DNA of 41,637 bases from a virus: positions 1-41,637 of IMG/VR virus record IMGVR_UViG_3300032093_000289. The stretch is one strand, 5' to 3'. The notes beneath the pieces are model-generated. The model saw only the letters and a program-made list of their open reading frames with translations. It was not told the DNA's origin and did no database searches. The translations under genes were made by a program, and so were the position numbers. Shown in pieces: positions 1 to 7,453 of this stretch; position 1 is the first letter of the stretch, and every line of letters starts with the position of its first letter.

Positions 1-253
1 GGACAAGGGCGACGGGCGGCTGTTCGACAAGGTCGTCTACAGCTACGGGGTCGGCGCCGGGATCGACGACGGCTGGCTGTCGCCGCTGATCTCCAAGCGG
101 GCGGCGAGCGAGATCGACGTGGCCGGCGTCGCCCGGCGGGGTGGCGAGTTCGCACCCGGCGCGCTCGAGGCGGCGGCGGACACGGAGGCGCTGACGCGCG
201 CGGCCGTCGAGGAGATGATGGCGTTCGGGCAGGGGCGCCGGTCCTGGCTGGTG
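1..253. repeat. Terminal redundancy, left copy (matches 41385-41637)
   Basis: Bases 1-253 match 41385-41637 with one difference: C at 127, T at 41511. Both fall in the helicase gene and the change is synonymous (Gly GGC/GGT). This is the signature of a circular or circularly permuted genome opened at an arbitrary point, not a biological end, because it cuts through a gene. Unit length is about 41,384 bp. Confidence 0.93.
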
Positions 254-1132
254 TTCTGCGCCGGGGTCAAGCACGCACACCACGTCGCCGAGGCGCTGAA
301 CCGCGCCGGCATCCCGGCCGCCTGCATCACGGGCGACACGGAAGCCAGCACGCGCGACCACCTGATCCGTGAGTTCAAGGCCGGGCGGCTGCGGGCGCTT
401 TCTAACGCAAACGTTTTGACCGTTGGGTTCGATGCTCCGACGATCGACATGATCGTCATGCTGCGACCGACTCTGTCGACCGGGCTGTTCGTCCAGATGG
501 TCGGGCGAGGCACGCGCCTGGCGGACGGCAAGGCCGACTGCCTGATCCTCGACTTCGCGGGCAACTGCCGCCGGCACGGCCCGGTCGATGCCATCGAGGT
601 CGAGAGCAAGCGCAAGAAGGCGCCGGCGGAGGAGGGCGCGGTCAAGCCGGAGACGGTGCGGGCCAAGGAGTGCCCCAACTGCCAGTCCATGGCGGGCCTG
701 TCCGCGCGACTGTGCAAGGTGTGCGGGCACGAGTGGCCGGCGCTGGCCGAGCACGAGGCGGAGGCCGACGACGCGCCGATCCTGAGCCGCGAGGTGAAGG
801 CGGAGTCGAACGATCACCCTGTCGTCGGCTGGACGCCGCGCCGGCACGAGAAGTTCGCCGCGCCGCCGTCGCTCCGGGTCGAGTACCTGGCCGGGCTCCT
901 GTCCGTGTCGGAGTGGGTGGCGCTCGAGCATGGCGGCTACCCGCGGCAGAAGGCGGGCGAGTGGTGGCGCCGACATGGCGGCGACCTGCCCGTGCCCGCG
1001 ACCGTCGACGACGCCATCGTGCGTTTCGGCGAGCTAACCCGTCCGTCTCACATCATCACCCGCCGGAACGGCAAGTGGCACGAGATCACCGGCCGCCGGT
1101 TCGGCGCGGCCCAGCAGGAGGAAGCGGCGTGA
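1..1132 (+). CDS. SF2 DEAD/DEAH helicase, 3' part (gene continues from 40888)
   Basis: This is the C-terminal two thirds of a superfamily 2 helicase whose start is at 40888; joined across the circle it is 542 aa. The RecA2 lobe shows the helicase motif VI-like QMVGRGTR near 500-525. It is followed by a zinc-ribbon-like stretch with two CxxC pairs around 670-730 (CPNC and CKVC). The reading frame is open from base 2. The protein probably unwinds or remodels phage DNA with the primase-helicase downstream; substrate and polarity cannot be read from the sequence. The stop overlaps the GTG start of the next gene (GTGA), so the genes are translationally coupled. Confidence 0.88.
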   Translation, partial: DKGDGRLFDKVVYSYGVGAGIDDGWLSPLISKRAASEIDVAGVARRGGEFAPGALEAAADTEALTRAAVEEMMAFGQGRRSWLVFCAGVKHAHHVAEALNRAGIPAACITGDTEASTRDHLIREFKAGRLRALSNANVLTVGFDAPTIDMIVMLRPTLSTGLFVQMVGRGTRLADGKADCLILDFAGNCRRHGPVDAIEVESKRKKAPAEEGAVKPETVRAKECPNCQSMAGLSARLCKVCGHEWPALAEHEAEADDAPILSREVKAESNDHPVVGWTPRRHEKFAAPPSLRVEYLAGLLSVSEWVALEHGGYPRQKAGEWWRRHGGDLPVPATVDDAIVRFGELTRPSHIITRRNGKWHEITGRRFGAAQQEEAA

Positions 1133-1563
1133 CCCCGGCGCGAGAACACGAACTGCTCGAGCGGATTGACCAGCTGAAGCACGACAACTGGCTGCTCGAA
1201 CGCGAGCTCGGCGCGGTCAAGGAGGCGGACAAGGTGCGCCGGTTCCGCGACGCCCTCGCCCTGACACCCAGCGCGGCCACGGTGCTGACGTCCCTGCACG
1301 CCCTGCGCGGCAAGACGCTCAGTCGCGAGCGGATTCTGGCCATGCTGTACCCGAACGGCGACGAACCGGACGCGGGCAAGGTGCTGGACGTCTTTGTCTG
1401 GAGCATCCGCAAGGCGATCGGCAAGGACGGCGTCGGCGTCACCTGGGGCGTCGGCTGGTTCCTGACCGAGTCCGGGCTGGCCGAGTGCGATCGCATCGCC
1501 GCGCTCGCGCACGTCCCGCCGCGACTGACCACGCGCCACGGCCGCCGGGAGGTGAGCGCATGA
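1129..1563 (+). CDS. Winged-helix DNA-binding protein (OmpR C-terminal-like)
   Basis: 144 aa, GTG start at 1129 overlapping the helicase stop, with a strong GGAGGAA ribosome-binding site at 1117-1123. The first ~35 residues are charged and helical (probable coiled coil). Residues ~45-130 read as a transcriptional-regulator C-terminal winged helix: LTPSAATVLTSL, then LSRERILAML, then a recognition-helix-like VWSIRKAIG, then a wing (WGVGWFLTESG). There is no receiver domain, so it is a stand-alone DNA-binding module. It lies directly before the GcrA homologue, overlapping it, which suggests a paired regulatory role. Candidate activator of late phage genes (inference). Confidence 0.68.
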   Translation: MTPAREHELLERIDQLKHDNWLLERELGAVKEADKVRRFRDALALTPSAATVLTSLHALRGKTLSRERILAMLYPNGDEPDAGKVLDVFVWSIRKAIGKDGVGVTWGVGWFLTESGLAECDRIAALAHVPPRLTTRHGRREVSA

Positions 1564-1883
1564 GCAACCAGCACACCGCCGGCTGGACCGACGAGAGGGT
1601 GGAGGCGCTGCGCAAGCTGTGGGCAGACGGCAAGAGCGCCGCTCAAGTGGCCTCGGCCATCGGCGGCGGCGTCACCCGCTGCGCGGTCATAGGCAAGATC
1701 CACCGCATCGGCATCGCCAACCGCAGCTTCGCAGCCGTCCCCGAGAACGCCCCGCCCCCGCGCCGATCCGCCTTCGCTCTGGCCGAGTTCGACCCCGTGA
1801 TCGCCCGAGTCGTGGCCTCATGGACGGACGAGATCAGCAAGATGAACACAAGCAACGAACAAGATGGGGCGCAAGATGACTGA
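1560..1883 (+). CDS. gcrA: GcrA-family cell-cycle regulator homologue (short form)
   Basis: 107 aa. The N-terminal half is a typical GcrA DNA-binding domain: WTDERVEALRKLW, then GKSAAQVASAIG, then TRCAVIGKIHRIG. In Alphaproteobacteria GcrA joins sigma70 RNA polymerase and stimulates promoters carrying CcrM-methylated GANTC. Cellular GcrA is about 170 aa with a C-terminal sigma-interacting domain. This copy ends after a proline-rich linker and a short tail, so that domain seems missing or replaced. It could compete with host GcrA or act with the winged-helix protein immediately upstream (ATGA overlap). Family call is firm; role is inference. Confidence 0.85.
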   Translation: MSNQHTAGWTDERVEALRKLWADGKSAAQVASAIGGGVTRCAVIGKIHRIGIANRSFAAVPENAPPPRRSAFALAEFDPVIARVVASWTDEISKMNTSNEQDGAQDD

Positions 1884-2103
1884 TGCCACGCCAGTATTCA
1901 AACTCGACGCCGCGTGCGTCCGCGCCGGCGGAGATCGCGGCGGCGCCTACCTCGACGCCATCGGCATCACCGATCTGGCCAAGCTGAACCCCGCCCAGTG
2001 GGAGAAGTTCTGCGGCCTGGTCGTGGCCGCTGCCTTCCACAAGGCCATGGACGGCTGGATCGACACCATCGGCTGCAACACCAGCGACGAGGCGCCGTTC
2101 TGA
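1876..2103 (+). CDS. Small conserved-type phage protein, function unknown
   Basis: 75 aa from ATG 1876, which overlaps the gcrA stop; an in-frame ATG at 1864 would add four residues. Mixed helix with a hydrophobic WEKFCGLVVAAAF segment too short and polar for a clear membrane span. Its stop overlaps the next start (TGATG), placing it inside a tightly coupled helicase-regulator-primase operon. I do not recognise the family. Confidence 0.6.
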   Translation: MTDATPVFKLDAACVRAGGDRGGAYLDAIGITDLAKLNPAQWEKFCGLVVAAAFHKAMDGWIDTIGCNTSDEAPF

Positions 2104-4448
2104 TGAACCCCGCCACCGCCGGCCAGCCGCCCGGCCCGTCGCCGTTCGCTCAGGCCGCGCCAACGCTGCTTGAGCTCGGGTACGCGCCCATACCTTTGCG
2201 ACCACGCGACAAGGCGCCGGGCACGCGCACGCAGGGGCACCTGTGGAAGCTGATGACCGACTGGCCGCGGTTCCGCGATCGCCTGCCGTCCGTGTTCGAG
2301 ATGCGGGCGTGGGCGGCGTGGGACGAGGCCAACGTCGGCATCGTGCTCGGCACCGCCATCGGCCAGCACCGCCTGATCGCCGTCGACATCGACTCCTCCG
2401 ACCATGACGAGGTCGATCAGATCCGCCGGGCATGCCCGTCCTCGCCCATGATCAAGGTCGGGGCCAAGGGGATGACGCTGTTCTACCGGGCGCCGCCGGA
2501 GATCAAGAGCCGGGGCTACAACCTCGAGAACAAGCGGCGCGTTGTGGACCTGCTCACCGGCAACCAGACCCGCCAGACCGTCATGCCCCCGTCGATCCAC
2601 CCCTACGGCCCGACCTACCGCTGGATCAGCGGCCCGGTCGCCGCCGAGGAACTTCCGCTGTTCGACGAAACCTGCCTGGACCGGCTGCACGACACGCTCG
2701 AGAGCATGGGCTGGGGCGGGGAGGTGGCGGAGCATGCGCGCGAGACGCGCCGGCCGTCGTCCGACGTTCACGACGACGATCCTAACCTGTGGCGGGAGAC
2801 CAACGATGCGGCTCTGGCGAACCTGGACGCATGGGTTCCGGCTCTTGATCTGTATGGCCTACGTTCTACGCGACGTGGCGGCTACGAGGCGGTAGCAACC
2901 TGGCGCCCTAGTGGCTCCGGCCAGCCGCTCGAGAAGCGCAAGCTGAACCTGCAAATGCACCCGGACGGCATCCGCGACTTCGGCGCCGACGTTGCCTACA
3001 CCGCGCTCGACCTGCTGTGCGCCGCCAACAACTGGACCCTCGACGACGCCTTCGCCTGGCTGCGCGAGAAGCTGGGGCTCAACGACTCCGCCTTCACCGT
3101 GCCCGCGCCCCCGCCGCGCATGGTCGTCGAGACGGCCAGCGGCGATCTGGTCGAGGAGGCGACCGGAAAGTCCGTAACCCCGAGTCCCCCGGCTTCGCAC
3201 GAGATCCCCGCGCACCTGCTGGCCGCGCCCGGACTCGTGGGCGAGATCGCCCGGTGGATCGTGGACTCGTCATCGCGGCCGCAACCTGGCCTCGCCCTCG
3301 GCGCCGCACTGGCCATCGTCGGAACCGCGGCCGGCCGCAAGTACGCGGGCCCGACGCGCTCGGGCACGCACCTCTATGTCCTTGGCCTCGCGCGCACGGG
3401 CGCCGGCAAGGATCACGCGTTGAACCAGATCAACCGCGTCCTGAACGCCGCGGGCATGGCCGCGCACATAGGGCCTTCGCAGTTCATGTCCCTGTCGGCC
3501 GTCGTTCGCCGGCTGGACCGGGCGCCGTTGACGTGCTGCGCGATGGATGAGTTCGGCGCCTACCTGTCGCGCGTCAACAACCGCAAGGCCTCGCCCCATG
3601 AGCGCGGCGTGTCGCAGGTTCTGCGCGAGGCATGGGGGCGGTCGTTTCAGACCATGACGACTCCCGAATGGGCGGGCGAGCCCGCGCGCACGATCCATGC
3701 GCCGGCCCTGTCGCTGTATGGCGTGTCGACGCACGAGGAATTCTACGCCGCGCTGCAGGGCGCCGACATGCACAACGGATTCCTGAATCGCTTCCTTGTC
3801 CTGTCGACGCAGAATCGCCCGGCATCGGCTGAACCGGTCGCCGATCCTTTCGACGTTCCCGAGTCCATCGAGTCGCAAATGCGGGCCATCTACACCAAGG
3901 GCGGGCCCCTCATGATCGCGAGCTGTCATAGCGGCGCCGCGGAAAAGCCGGCCGTGACCGTGCCCTGGCATAGCGAAGCGGCTAGGCAAGCATGGCTCGC
4001 CTTCGATCGCGACATTGAACGGCGCACGGATGAGACTCCGCTGTTGTCGCGAAGTGTCGAGATGGCGCTGCGCATCGCGACGATTCTGGCCATCGGCCGT
4101 AACTCCGAGTCCCCCGCCGTATCGCTCGAGGACTTCACGTTCGCGCGTGACCTGGCCATGTGGTCGGGCGAGCGCATGATCGCCGAGACGGCGCTTTACG
4201 TCGCCGAGACGGACGCGCAGGCGTCGTCGCAGCTTGTGCTGCGCATCATCGCCCGTCGCGGCCGCATCAGCGCGCGCGACCTGTCGCGGGCGACGCAACG
4301 GCTGAATCAGCGCGAACGGCGTGACGTCCTGGCCGGGCTTGTCGAGGCGGGACTCGTGGATCACTTGCGGGTGCAATCCTCGACTGGCCAGATTGCCAGT
4401 GTCTACGCCATGGCCAGCGACGGGGGAGCGGATCCGGCGGGACCGTAA
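2103..4448 (+). CDS. Bifunctional primase/polymerase - helicase (replicase)
   Basis: 781 aa. Residues ~15-200 are a Prim-Pol (AEP) domain: LGYAPIPLRPRDKAPG, a catalytic DxD in AVDIDSSD (D95, D97), KGMTLFYRA and a late conserved stretch around PPSIHPYG. Residues ~370-700 are a DUF3987-like P-loop ATPase with a Walker A variant GLARTGAGKDH (~427-437) and a Walker B-like CCAMDEFGAYL (~478-488). It should synthesise primers and unwind the origin, then hand over to host DNA polymerase III via the phage clamp at 4538-5962. Start at ATG 2103 is chosen for the TGATG coupling to the previous gene. An upstream in-frame extension exists but overlaps two real genes. Confidence 0.88.
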   Translation: MNPATAGQPPGPSPFAQAAPTLLELGYAPIPLRPRDKAPGTRTQGHLWKLMTDWPRFRDRLPSVFEMRAWAAWDEANVGIVLGTAIGQHRLIAVDIDSSDHDEVDQIRRACPSSPMIKVGAKGMTLFYRAPPEIKSRGYNLENKRRVVDLLTGNQTRQTVMPPSIHPYGPTYRWISGPVAAEELPLFDETCLDRLHDTLESMGWGGEVAEHARETRRPSSDVHDDDPNLWRETNDAALANLDAWVPALDLYGLRSTRRGGYEAVATWRPSGSGQPLEKRKLNLQMHPDGIRDFGADVAYTALDLLCAANNWTLDDAFAWLREKLGLNDSAFTVPAPPPRMVVETASGDLVEEATGKSVTPSPPASHEIPAHLLAAPGLVGEIARWIVDSSSRPQPGLALGAALAIVGTAAGRKYAGPTRSGTHLYVLGLARTGAGKDHALNQINRVLNAAGMAAHIGPSQFMSLSAVVRRLDRAPLTCCAMDEFGAYLSRVNNRKASPHERGVSQVLREAWGRSFQTMTTPEWAGEPARTIHAPALSLYGVSTHEEFYAALQGADMHNGFLNRFLVLSTQNRPASAEPVADPFDVPESIESQMRAIYTKGGPLMIASCHSGAAEKPAVTVPWHSEAARQAWLAFDRDIERRTDETPLLSRSVEMALRIATILAIGRNSESPAVSLEDFTFARDLAMWSGERMIAETALYVAETDAQASSQLVLRIIARRGRISARDLSRATQRLNQRERRDVLAGLVEAGLVDHLRVQSSTGQIASVYAMASDGGADPAGP
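3172..3194 (+). repeat. GANTC-centred repeat, copy 1
   Basis: CCGTAACCCCGAGTCCCCCG starts at 3172. The same 23 bases recur at 4443-4465, and a one-mismatch 20-base form is at 4097-4116. The copies are read in different frames relative to the primase gene, so conservation is at DNA level. Each contains GAGTC (GANTC). Confidence 0.8.
4097..4116 (+). repeat. GANTC-centred repeat, copy 2 (one mismatch)
   Basis: CCGTAACTCCGAGTCCCCCG, differing from the other two copies at one base. It lies inside the primase-helicase gene in a different codon phase. Confidence 0.72.
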
Positions 4449-4465
4449 CCCCGAGTCCCCCGGCT
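4443..4465 (+). repeat. GANTC-centred repeat, copy 3, spanning the primase stop codon
   Basis: Identical over 23 bases to 3172-3194. It contains the TAA stop of the primase-helicase gene and runs into the gap before the convergent dnaN terminator. Confidence 0.8.
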
Positions 4466-4478
4466 CCAAACACGCCAA

Positions 4479-4509
4479 CGCCCCCCGCCGGCATGGCCAG
4501 CAGGGGGCG
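4479..4509. terminator. Candidate bidirectional terminator between primase and dnaN
   Basis: Inverted repeat CGCCCCC (4479-4485) / GGGGGCG (4503-4509) with a 17-base loop in the 89-base gap between convergent genes. No T-run follows, so call is from position and stem only. Confidence 0.4.
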
Positions 4510-4537
4510 ACAGGGGCCCGGATGGGCGGCGCCACGC

Positions 4538-5962
4538 CTACACGCGCAGCGGCATGAGCACGACAAGGCGCCGCGCGTCATCTGCGCAGGACACGCGACA
4601 GGGATGCGAGGGGGCGACGCTATCCAGGGTGACGGACGGGCCCGTCAAGCTGGCCAGCGCGTCGCGCACGTAGGACGCATTGAGTCCCCATTCCAGCGAC
4701 TCGGGCGCAACCGGCGCCGGCTCGCCTTTCTTTCCGTGCGCCTTGCCCCATGCCTTCGCGTCCGCCTTGACGTCAAGAGTCGCGGCCGCCTTCCCGCCAT
4801 CCGTGTTACGCGCCTCCAAGGCGAGGGAGCCGGCCGCGTGGTTAAGTGTGAACCTGACCGCGCGCGAGTCCGTGTCGCAGATCGTCGCGACGTTCGCCAC
4901 GGCCGACGCCAGGCCTGCACGGTCGGCCGTCATCGTGTAGGCGTGCGACGTAGGGATGACTCGCATGTAGTCGGGAAACGATCCGTCGATGAGGCGCGAC
5001 GTCAGGCGCACCGGTCCGGCCGTCGCAGTCACATACTTCGCATTGCCCGTCATCGTCAGCCCGGCGCCGTCGCCACCCATGGCCAAAATCGCCTTGACCG
5101 TATCGCGAGGGATGATGATGCCCCCGACGGGGGATTCCGCGATCAGGGCGCCCGGCTTGGCGTCTAGCGGCTCGCCTTCCCAACGGTGAAGCCTGTGGCC
5201 ATCCGTGGCCACGACGTGAAGCCTGTGGGCGCCGTTGACGGCCGGCCGCGCCAGGTAGGCGCCGTTCAGATAGAAGCGCGTTTCTTCCGCGCTCATGGCT
5301 GGCGAGACAAAGCGCAAGGCCTCGACGATCTCGGCGCCGTCGAGCTCGAGCGGGTAGAGCTCGCCCGTTTCCAGCGTCGGGAAGTCGGCGGGATTGCAGA
5401 TCGTCATGACATGTTGAACGGCGCCGATGATCACGCGCACGCCGGCCGGTGCGTCATCGTATCGCAGCTTTACCGCCTCGCCCTTGCCCGCCTTGGCGAC
5501 CATGGCCAGCAAGTCGCGCACATTCACGCAGGCTTGCCAGTCGCCAATTCCGGGCGCCGTAACGTCGATGGCCAAGGCCTTGTCCAGATCGGAGCACGTC
5601 AGAGTCAGGACGTCGCCGGCCGCTTGCATCAGGACGGTTGACAGGATCGGAATGGTCGAGCGGGCGGGGGAGACCTTGGCCAGCATGCGCAGGGCGCTGG
5701 CCAGGCTGCCGGCCGTCATGTCGAAGTGACCGGCCGTCGCCTTGACCGCGCGCGGCTTTGCGGCCGGCTTGACGGGTTCCGGCAGGGGCTGCGCAGGCGC
5801 GGCCGTGGCCAGGGTGGCGCGGCTCGCACTGGACTCAAGCTCTTGACGCAAGGCCTTGGCCAGCGCGTGGCAGGCTTCGCGCCAGTCGCGGCGCATATGG
5901 GACTCGCATGCCGTAGCGTACATGGCCAGGGCGAATTCGGCGGGATTCGGTTGATCGTTCAT
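4538..5962 (-). CDS. dnaN: DNA polymerase III beta sliding clamp
   Basis: 474 aa. Three clamp repeats are readable from about residue 80 (FDMTAGSLASALRMLAKV) to the typical C-terminal end LVVLMPLRV, which matches the family's terminal MPxR motif. Cellular clamps are about 370 aa. This one has an extra ~75-residue N-terminus (a helical part with YATACESHMRRDWREACHAL, then a Pro/Ala-rich linker). It should tether host Pol III or other clamp-binding proteins to phage DNA; no phage DNA polymerase is present. Start supported by AAGGAG 8 nt upstream. Last gene of the leftward operon that begins near 6957. Confidence 0.93.
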   Translation of the reverse strand: MNDQPNPAEFALAMYATACESHMRRDWREACHALAKALRQELESSASRATLATAAPAQPLPEPVKPAAKPRAVKATAGHFDMTAGSLASALRMLAKVSPARSTIPILSTVLMQAAGDVLTLTCSDLDKALAIDVTAPGIGDWQACVNVRDLLAMVAKAGKGEAVKLRYDDAPAGVRVIIGAVQHVMTICNPADFPTLETGELYPLELDGAEIVEALRFVSPAMSAEETRFYLNGAYLARPAVNGAHRLHVVATDGHRLHRWEGEPLDAKPGALIAESPVGGIIIPRDTVKAILAMGGDGAGLTMTGNAKYVTATAGPVRLTSRLIDGSFPDYMRVIPTSHAYTMTADRAGLASAVANVATICDTDSRAVRFTLNHAAGSLALEARNTDGGKAAATLDVKADAKAWGKAHGKKGEPAPVAPESLEWGLNASYVRDALASLTGPSVTLDSVAPSHPCRVSCADDARRLVVLMPLRV

Positions 5963-5995
5963 CGGTCGGACTCCTTGTCAGGGTTCCGGGCGTGG

Positions 5996-6045
5996 CGCCC
6001 GCGACAGGGGACACCGGCGCTAACACCGGGCCCCTCTCGCGGGCG
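5996..6045. terminator. Long hairpin between dnaN and the upstream gene
   Basis: CGCCCGCGA (5996-6004) pairs perfectly with TCGCGGGCG (6037-6045), and an inner AGGGG (6006-6010) pairs with CCCCT (6031-6035). It lies in the leader of dnaN, just after the stop of the preceding leftward gene. Could attenuate or stabilise the dnaN transcript. No T-run is present. Confidence 0.5.
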
Positions 6046-6663
6046 TCATTCCTTTTCGGCCGTGATATCGAGCGAGGCGCGGCGTTCCGAACGGCCGCCA
6101 TAGGTGCGCGCGATCGTGAAACGCCATCCGGGGAATCTGTCGCGAAGGTAGGCGAGGACTCCCGCGCTGATCTTGTCGCCATATCCGACCTGGCAGCGCC
6201 GCGGCGCGCGGTATCCCAAGGCAGGGATATCGAACAGTGCAATCGGATTCCCGTTGACGTCGTGCGACCAGTCGAACACGCCAGCGCCGAACACGGCCGG
6301 CGGCTCCTCGCGATACACGCCAGTCACGCGGTTGCGGCGCCCGGCTTTCATATCGGCCGCCATTTCGGCGACCTGTTCGGCGTAGTGCGCGGCGATATCC
6401 GCAACAGCGTCGCGCCGATCCTGCACGCGGAACGGGCCGAACGAGTCGGGATACGGCGTGGCGTGCTCGGTCGTGTATTGGCGCGCGCCGGCGTCTGCGA
6501 CACGTTGCCATGCCTTCGCGGCTTTGGTTTCGTCATAGGTTCCGGCCGCGATCTTGCGGGCGAGTCCGATGATCACGGGAACGGCGTGACCGTAGTAGAC
6601 TTCGCGGAAATTGACGGTCGACAGCGCGAGCTCGCGCGCAGTCTCATTGCATGGCGTGGCCAT
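6046..6663 (-). CDS. Phage protein of unknown function in dnaN operon
   Basis: 205 aa from ATG at 6663 (sequence begins MATPCNETARELA), preceded by GGAG at a suitable distance. A longer in-frame start at 6711 would overlap the preceding gene. Mixed alpha/beta composition with no signal peptide or clear membrane span. Segments such as FDIPALGYRAP and RFTIARTYGGRSERR look like a folded soluble domain. Not recognised. Being first large gene before dnaN suggests an early, replication-linked role (inference). Confidence 0.7.
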   Translation of the reverse strand: MATPCNETARELALSTVNFREVYYGHAVPVIIGLARKIAAGTYDETKAAKAWQRVADAGARQYTTEHATPYPDSFGPFRVQDRRDAVADIAAHYAEQVAEMAADMKAGRRNRVTGVYREEPPAVFGAGVFDWSHDVNGNPIALFDIPALGYRAPRRCQVGYGDKISAGVLAYLRDRFPGWRFTIARTYGGRSERRASLDITAEKE

Positions 6664-6667
6664 CGGA

Positions 6668-6805
6668 TCAGACTCCGTATGTGGGGTTGAGAAGGGCGGC
6701 GACGACGACAAGCGCGAAGCCTAGAGCGGCGAAGGCCGCGAAGATCAGGACCGCCTCGCCCAGCAGGTGCAGGACGGTCACGGTGCGGACGGGGGGGCGG
6801 GTCAT
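6668..6805 (-). CDS. Small single-span membrane protein
   Basis: 45 aa, starting MTRPPVRTVTVLHLLGEAV. One or two closely spaced hydrophobic segments (LLGEAVLIFAAFAALGFALV) and a short polar tail. Its start overlaps the stop of the upstream 51-aa gene (ATGA), so it is translationally coupled in the leftward operon. Function unknown. Confidence 0.6.
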   Translation of the reverse strand: MTRPPVRTVTVLHLLGEAVLIFAAFAALGFALVVVAALLNPTYGV

Positions 6806-6957
6806 CGGCTCGCGCCCCACAGCACGGCGACGATGATCGCCACGGCGCCAAGCATGGCGAAACCGTAGAGCGCGGGCGCCAGTGCGGCCGTGCCGATCCA
6901 CAGCGCGGCGCCGGCGATGGCCAGCGACAGAGCCGGGCGGGCTTTCAGAAAGGTCAT
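6802..6957 (-). CDS. Small two-span membrane protein
   Basis: 51 aa starting MTFLKARPALSLAIAG. Two hydrophobic stretches (ALSLAIAGAALWIGTAALA and ALYGFAMLGAVAIIVAVLW). AGGGAGA lies before the ATG, and the ATGA overlap with the next gene supports it. First gene of the leftward operon out of the 6.96-7.45 kb control region. Function unknown. Confidence 0.6.
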   Translation of the reverse strand: MTFLKARPALSLAIAGAALWIGTAALAPALYGFAMLGAVAIIVAVLWGASR

Positions 6958-7200
6958 CTTCGAGTCTCCCTCGCGGTCCCGTTGACCGCCTAGGCGTCAC
7001 CATTAGTCACACCTTCCCATTGTGTCAACAGGTCACATTCGCGGCCGCGGATCAGCCTGGCCAGCCATGGCGGCGCCCGCGCCTACGCGCGAGAGGGTGC
7101 GAGAACTGGCAAGATCAGGGGCGTCAAGGCGTCACTAGAGAGGGGGGCCTGTCAGTGACGCCTTGGGGCGAGATTAAGTGCGGCGTTAACTAAGTGGCCA

Positions 7201-7217
7201 AGGCGTCACTGACGCCT
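7201..7217. repeat. Palindromic operator/iteron-like site
   Basis: AGGCGTCACTGACGCCT: eight-base arms AGGCGTCA and TGACGCCT around one central base. It is the most symmetric copy of the repeated element in the control region. Confidence 0.75.
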
Positions 7218-7262
7218 AAAAAATAGGCAAAATGAAACCCTTACGCCATAAGGGGAAAACAG

Positions 7263-7280
7263 GGCGTCACTGGCGTCACT
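7263..7280 (+). repeat. Tandem 9-bp direct repeats
   Basis: GGCGTCACT occurs twice back to back (7263-7271, 7272-7280). The second copy is followed by AGAG, as is the copy at 7128-7136. Confidence 0.75.
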
Positions 7281-7453
7281 AGAGTCTAATATACCCCCAA
7301 AAAGGTAATATTCCATTGTAGGGTTCATTCTACCCCTGACGTCAGTGACGGGTTGAAATCGGGCCCGGTGAGATGGCTTGACCTGGCCAATGTCACCCAA
7401 CGTCACGGCGTTAAACCGGCGTTGCATGTTGTCGCAGAGTCTCATGGTCACAC

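Larger units (their letters stand above)
6958..7453. promoter_or_regulatory. Divergent control region / candidate replication origin
   Basis: A 496-base gap between divergent operons, locally AT-rich (about 7200-7330) in a GC-rich genome. It holds many copies of a GGCGTCAC element: 6993-7000, 7128-7136, the inverted copy AGTGACGCC at 7154-7162, a palindromic pair 7201-7217, tandem copies 7263-7271 and 7272-7280, and CTGACGTCAG at 7336-7345. TCACAC / TGTGTCA / GGTCACA elements at 7007-7037 resemble those at 36201-36240. GAGTC (GANTC) occurs at 6962, 7282 and 7438, near the outward starts. No convincing gene is seen in it. Iteron-type origin or repressor operator cluster are the two readings. 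Confidence 0.7.

Noticed and set aside
1914-2102. N-terminal extension of the primase-helicase
   Set aside because: Codons are Arg/His-rich shadow of the preceding small gene; TGATG coupling marks the start at 2103.
7206-7451. 81-codon minus-strand frame in the control region
   Set aside because: It runs through the repeat-dense AT-rich block, has no plausible domain, and its codon use is unlike the phage genes.
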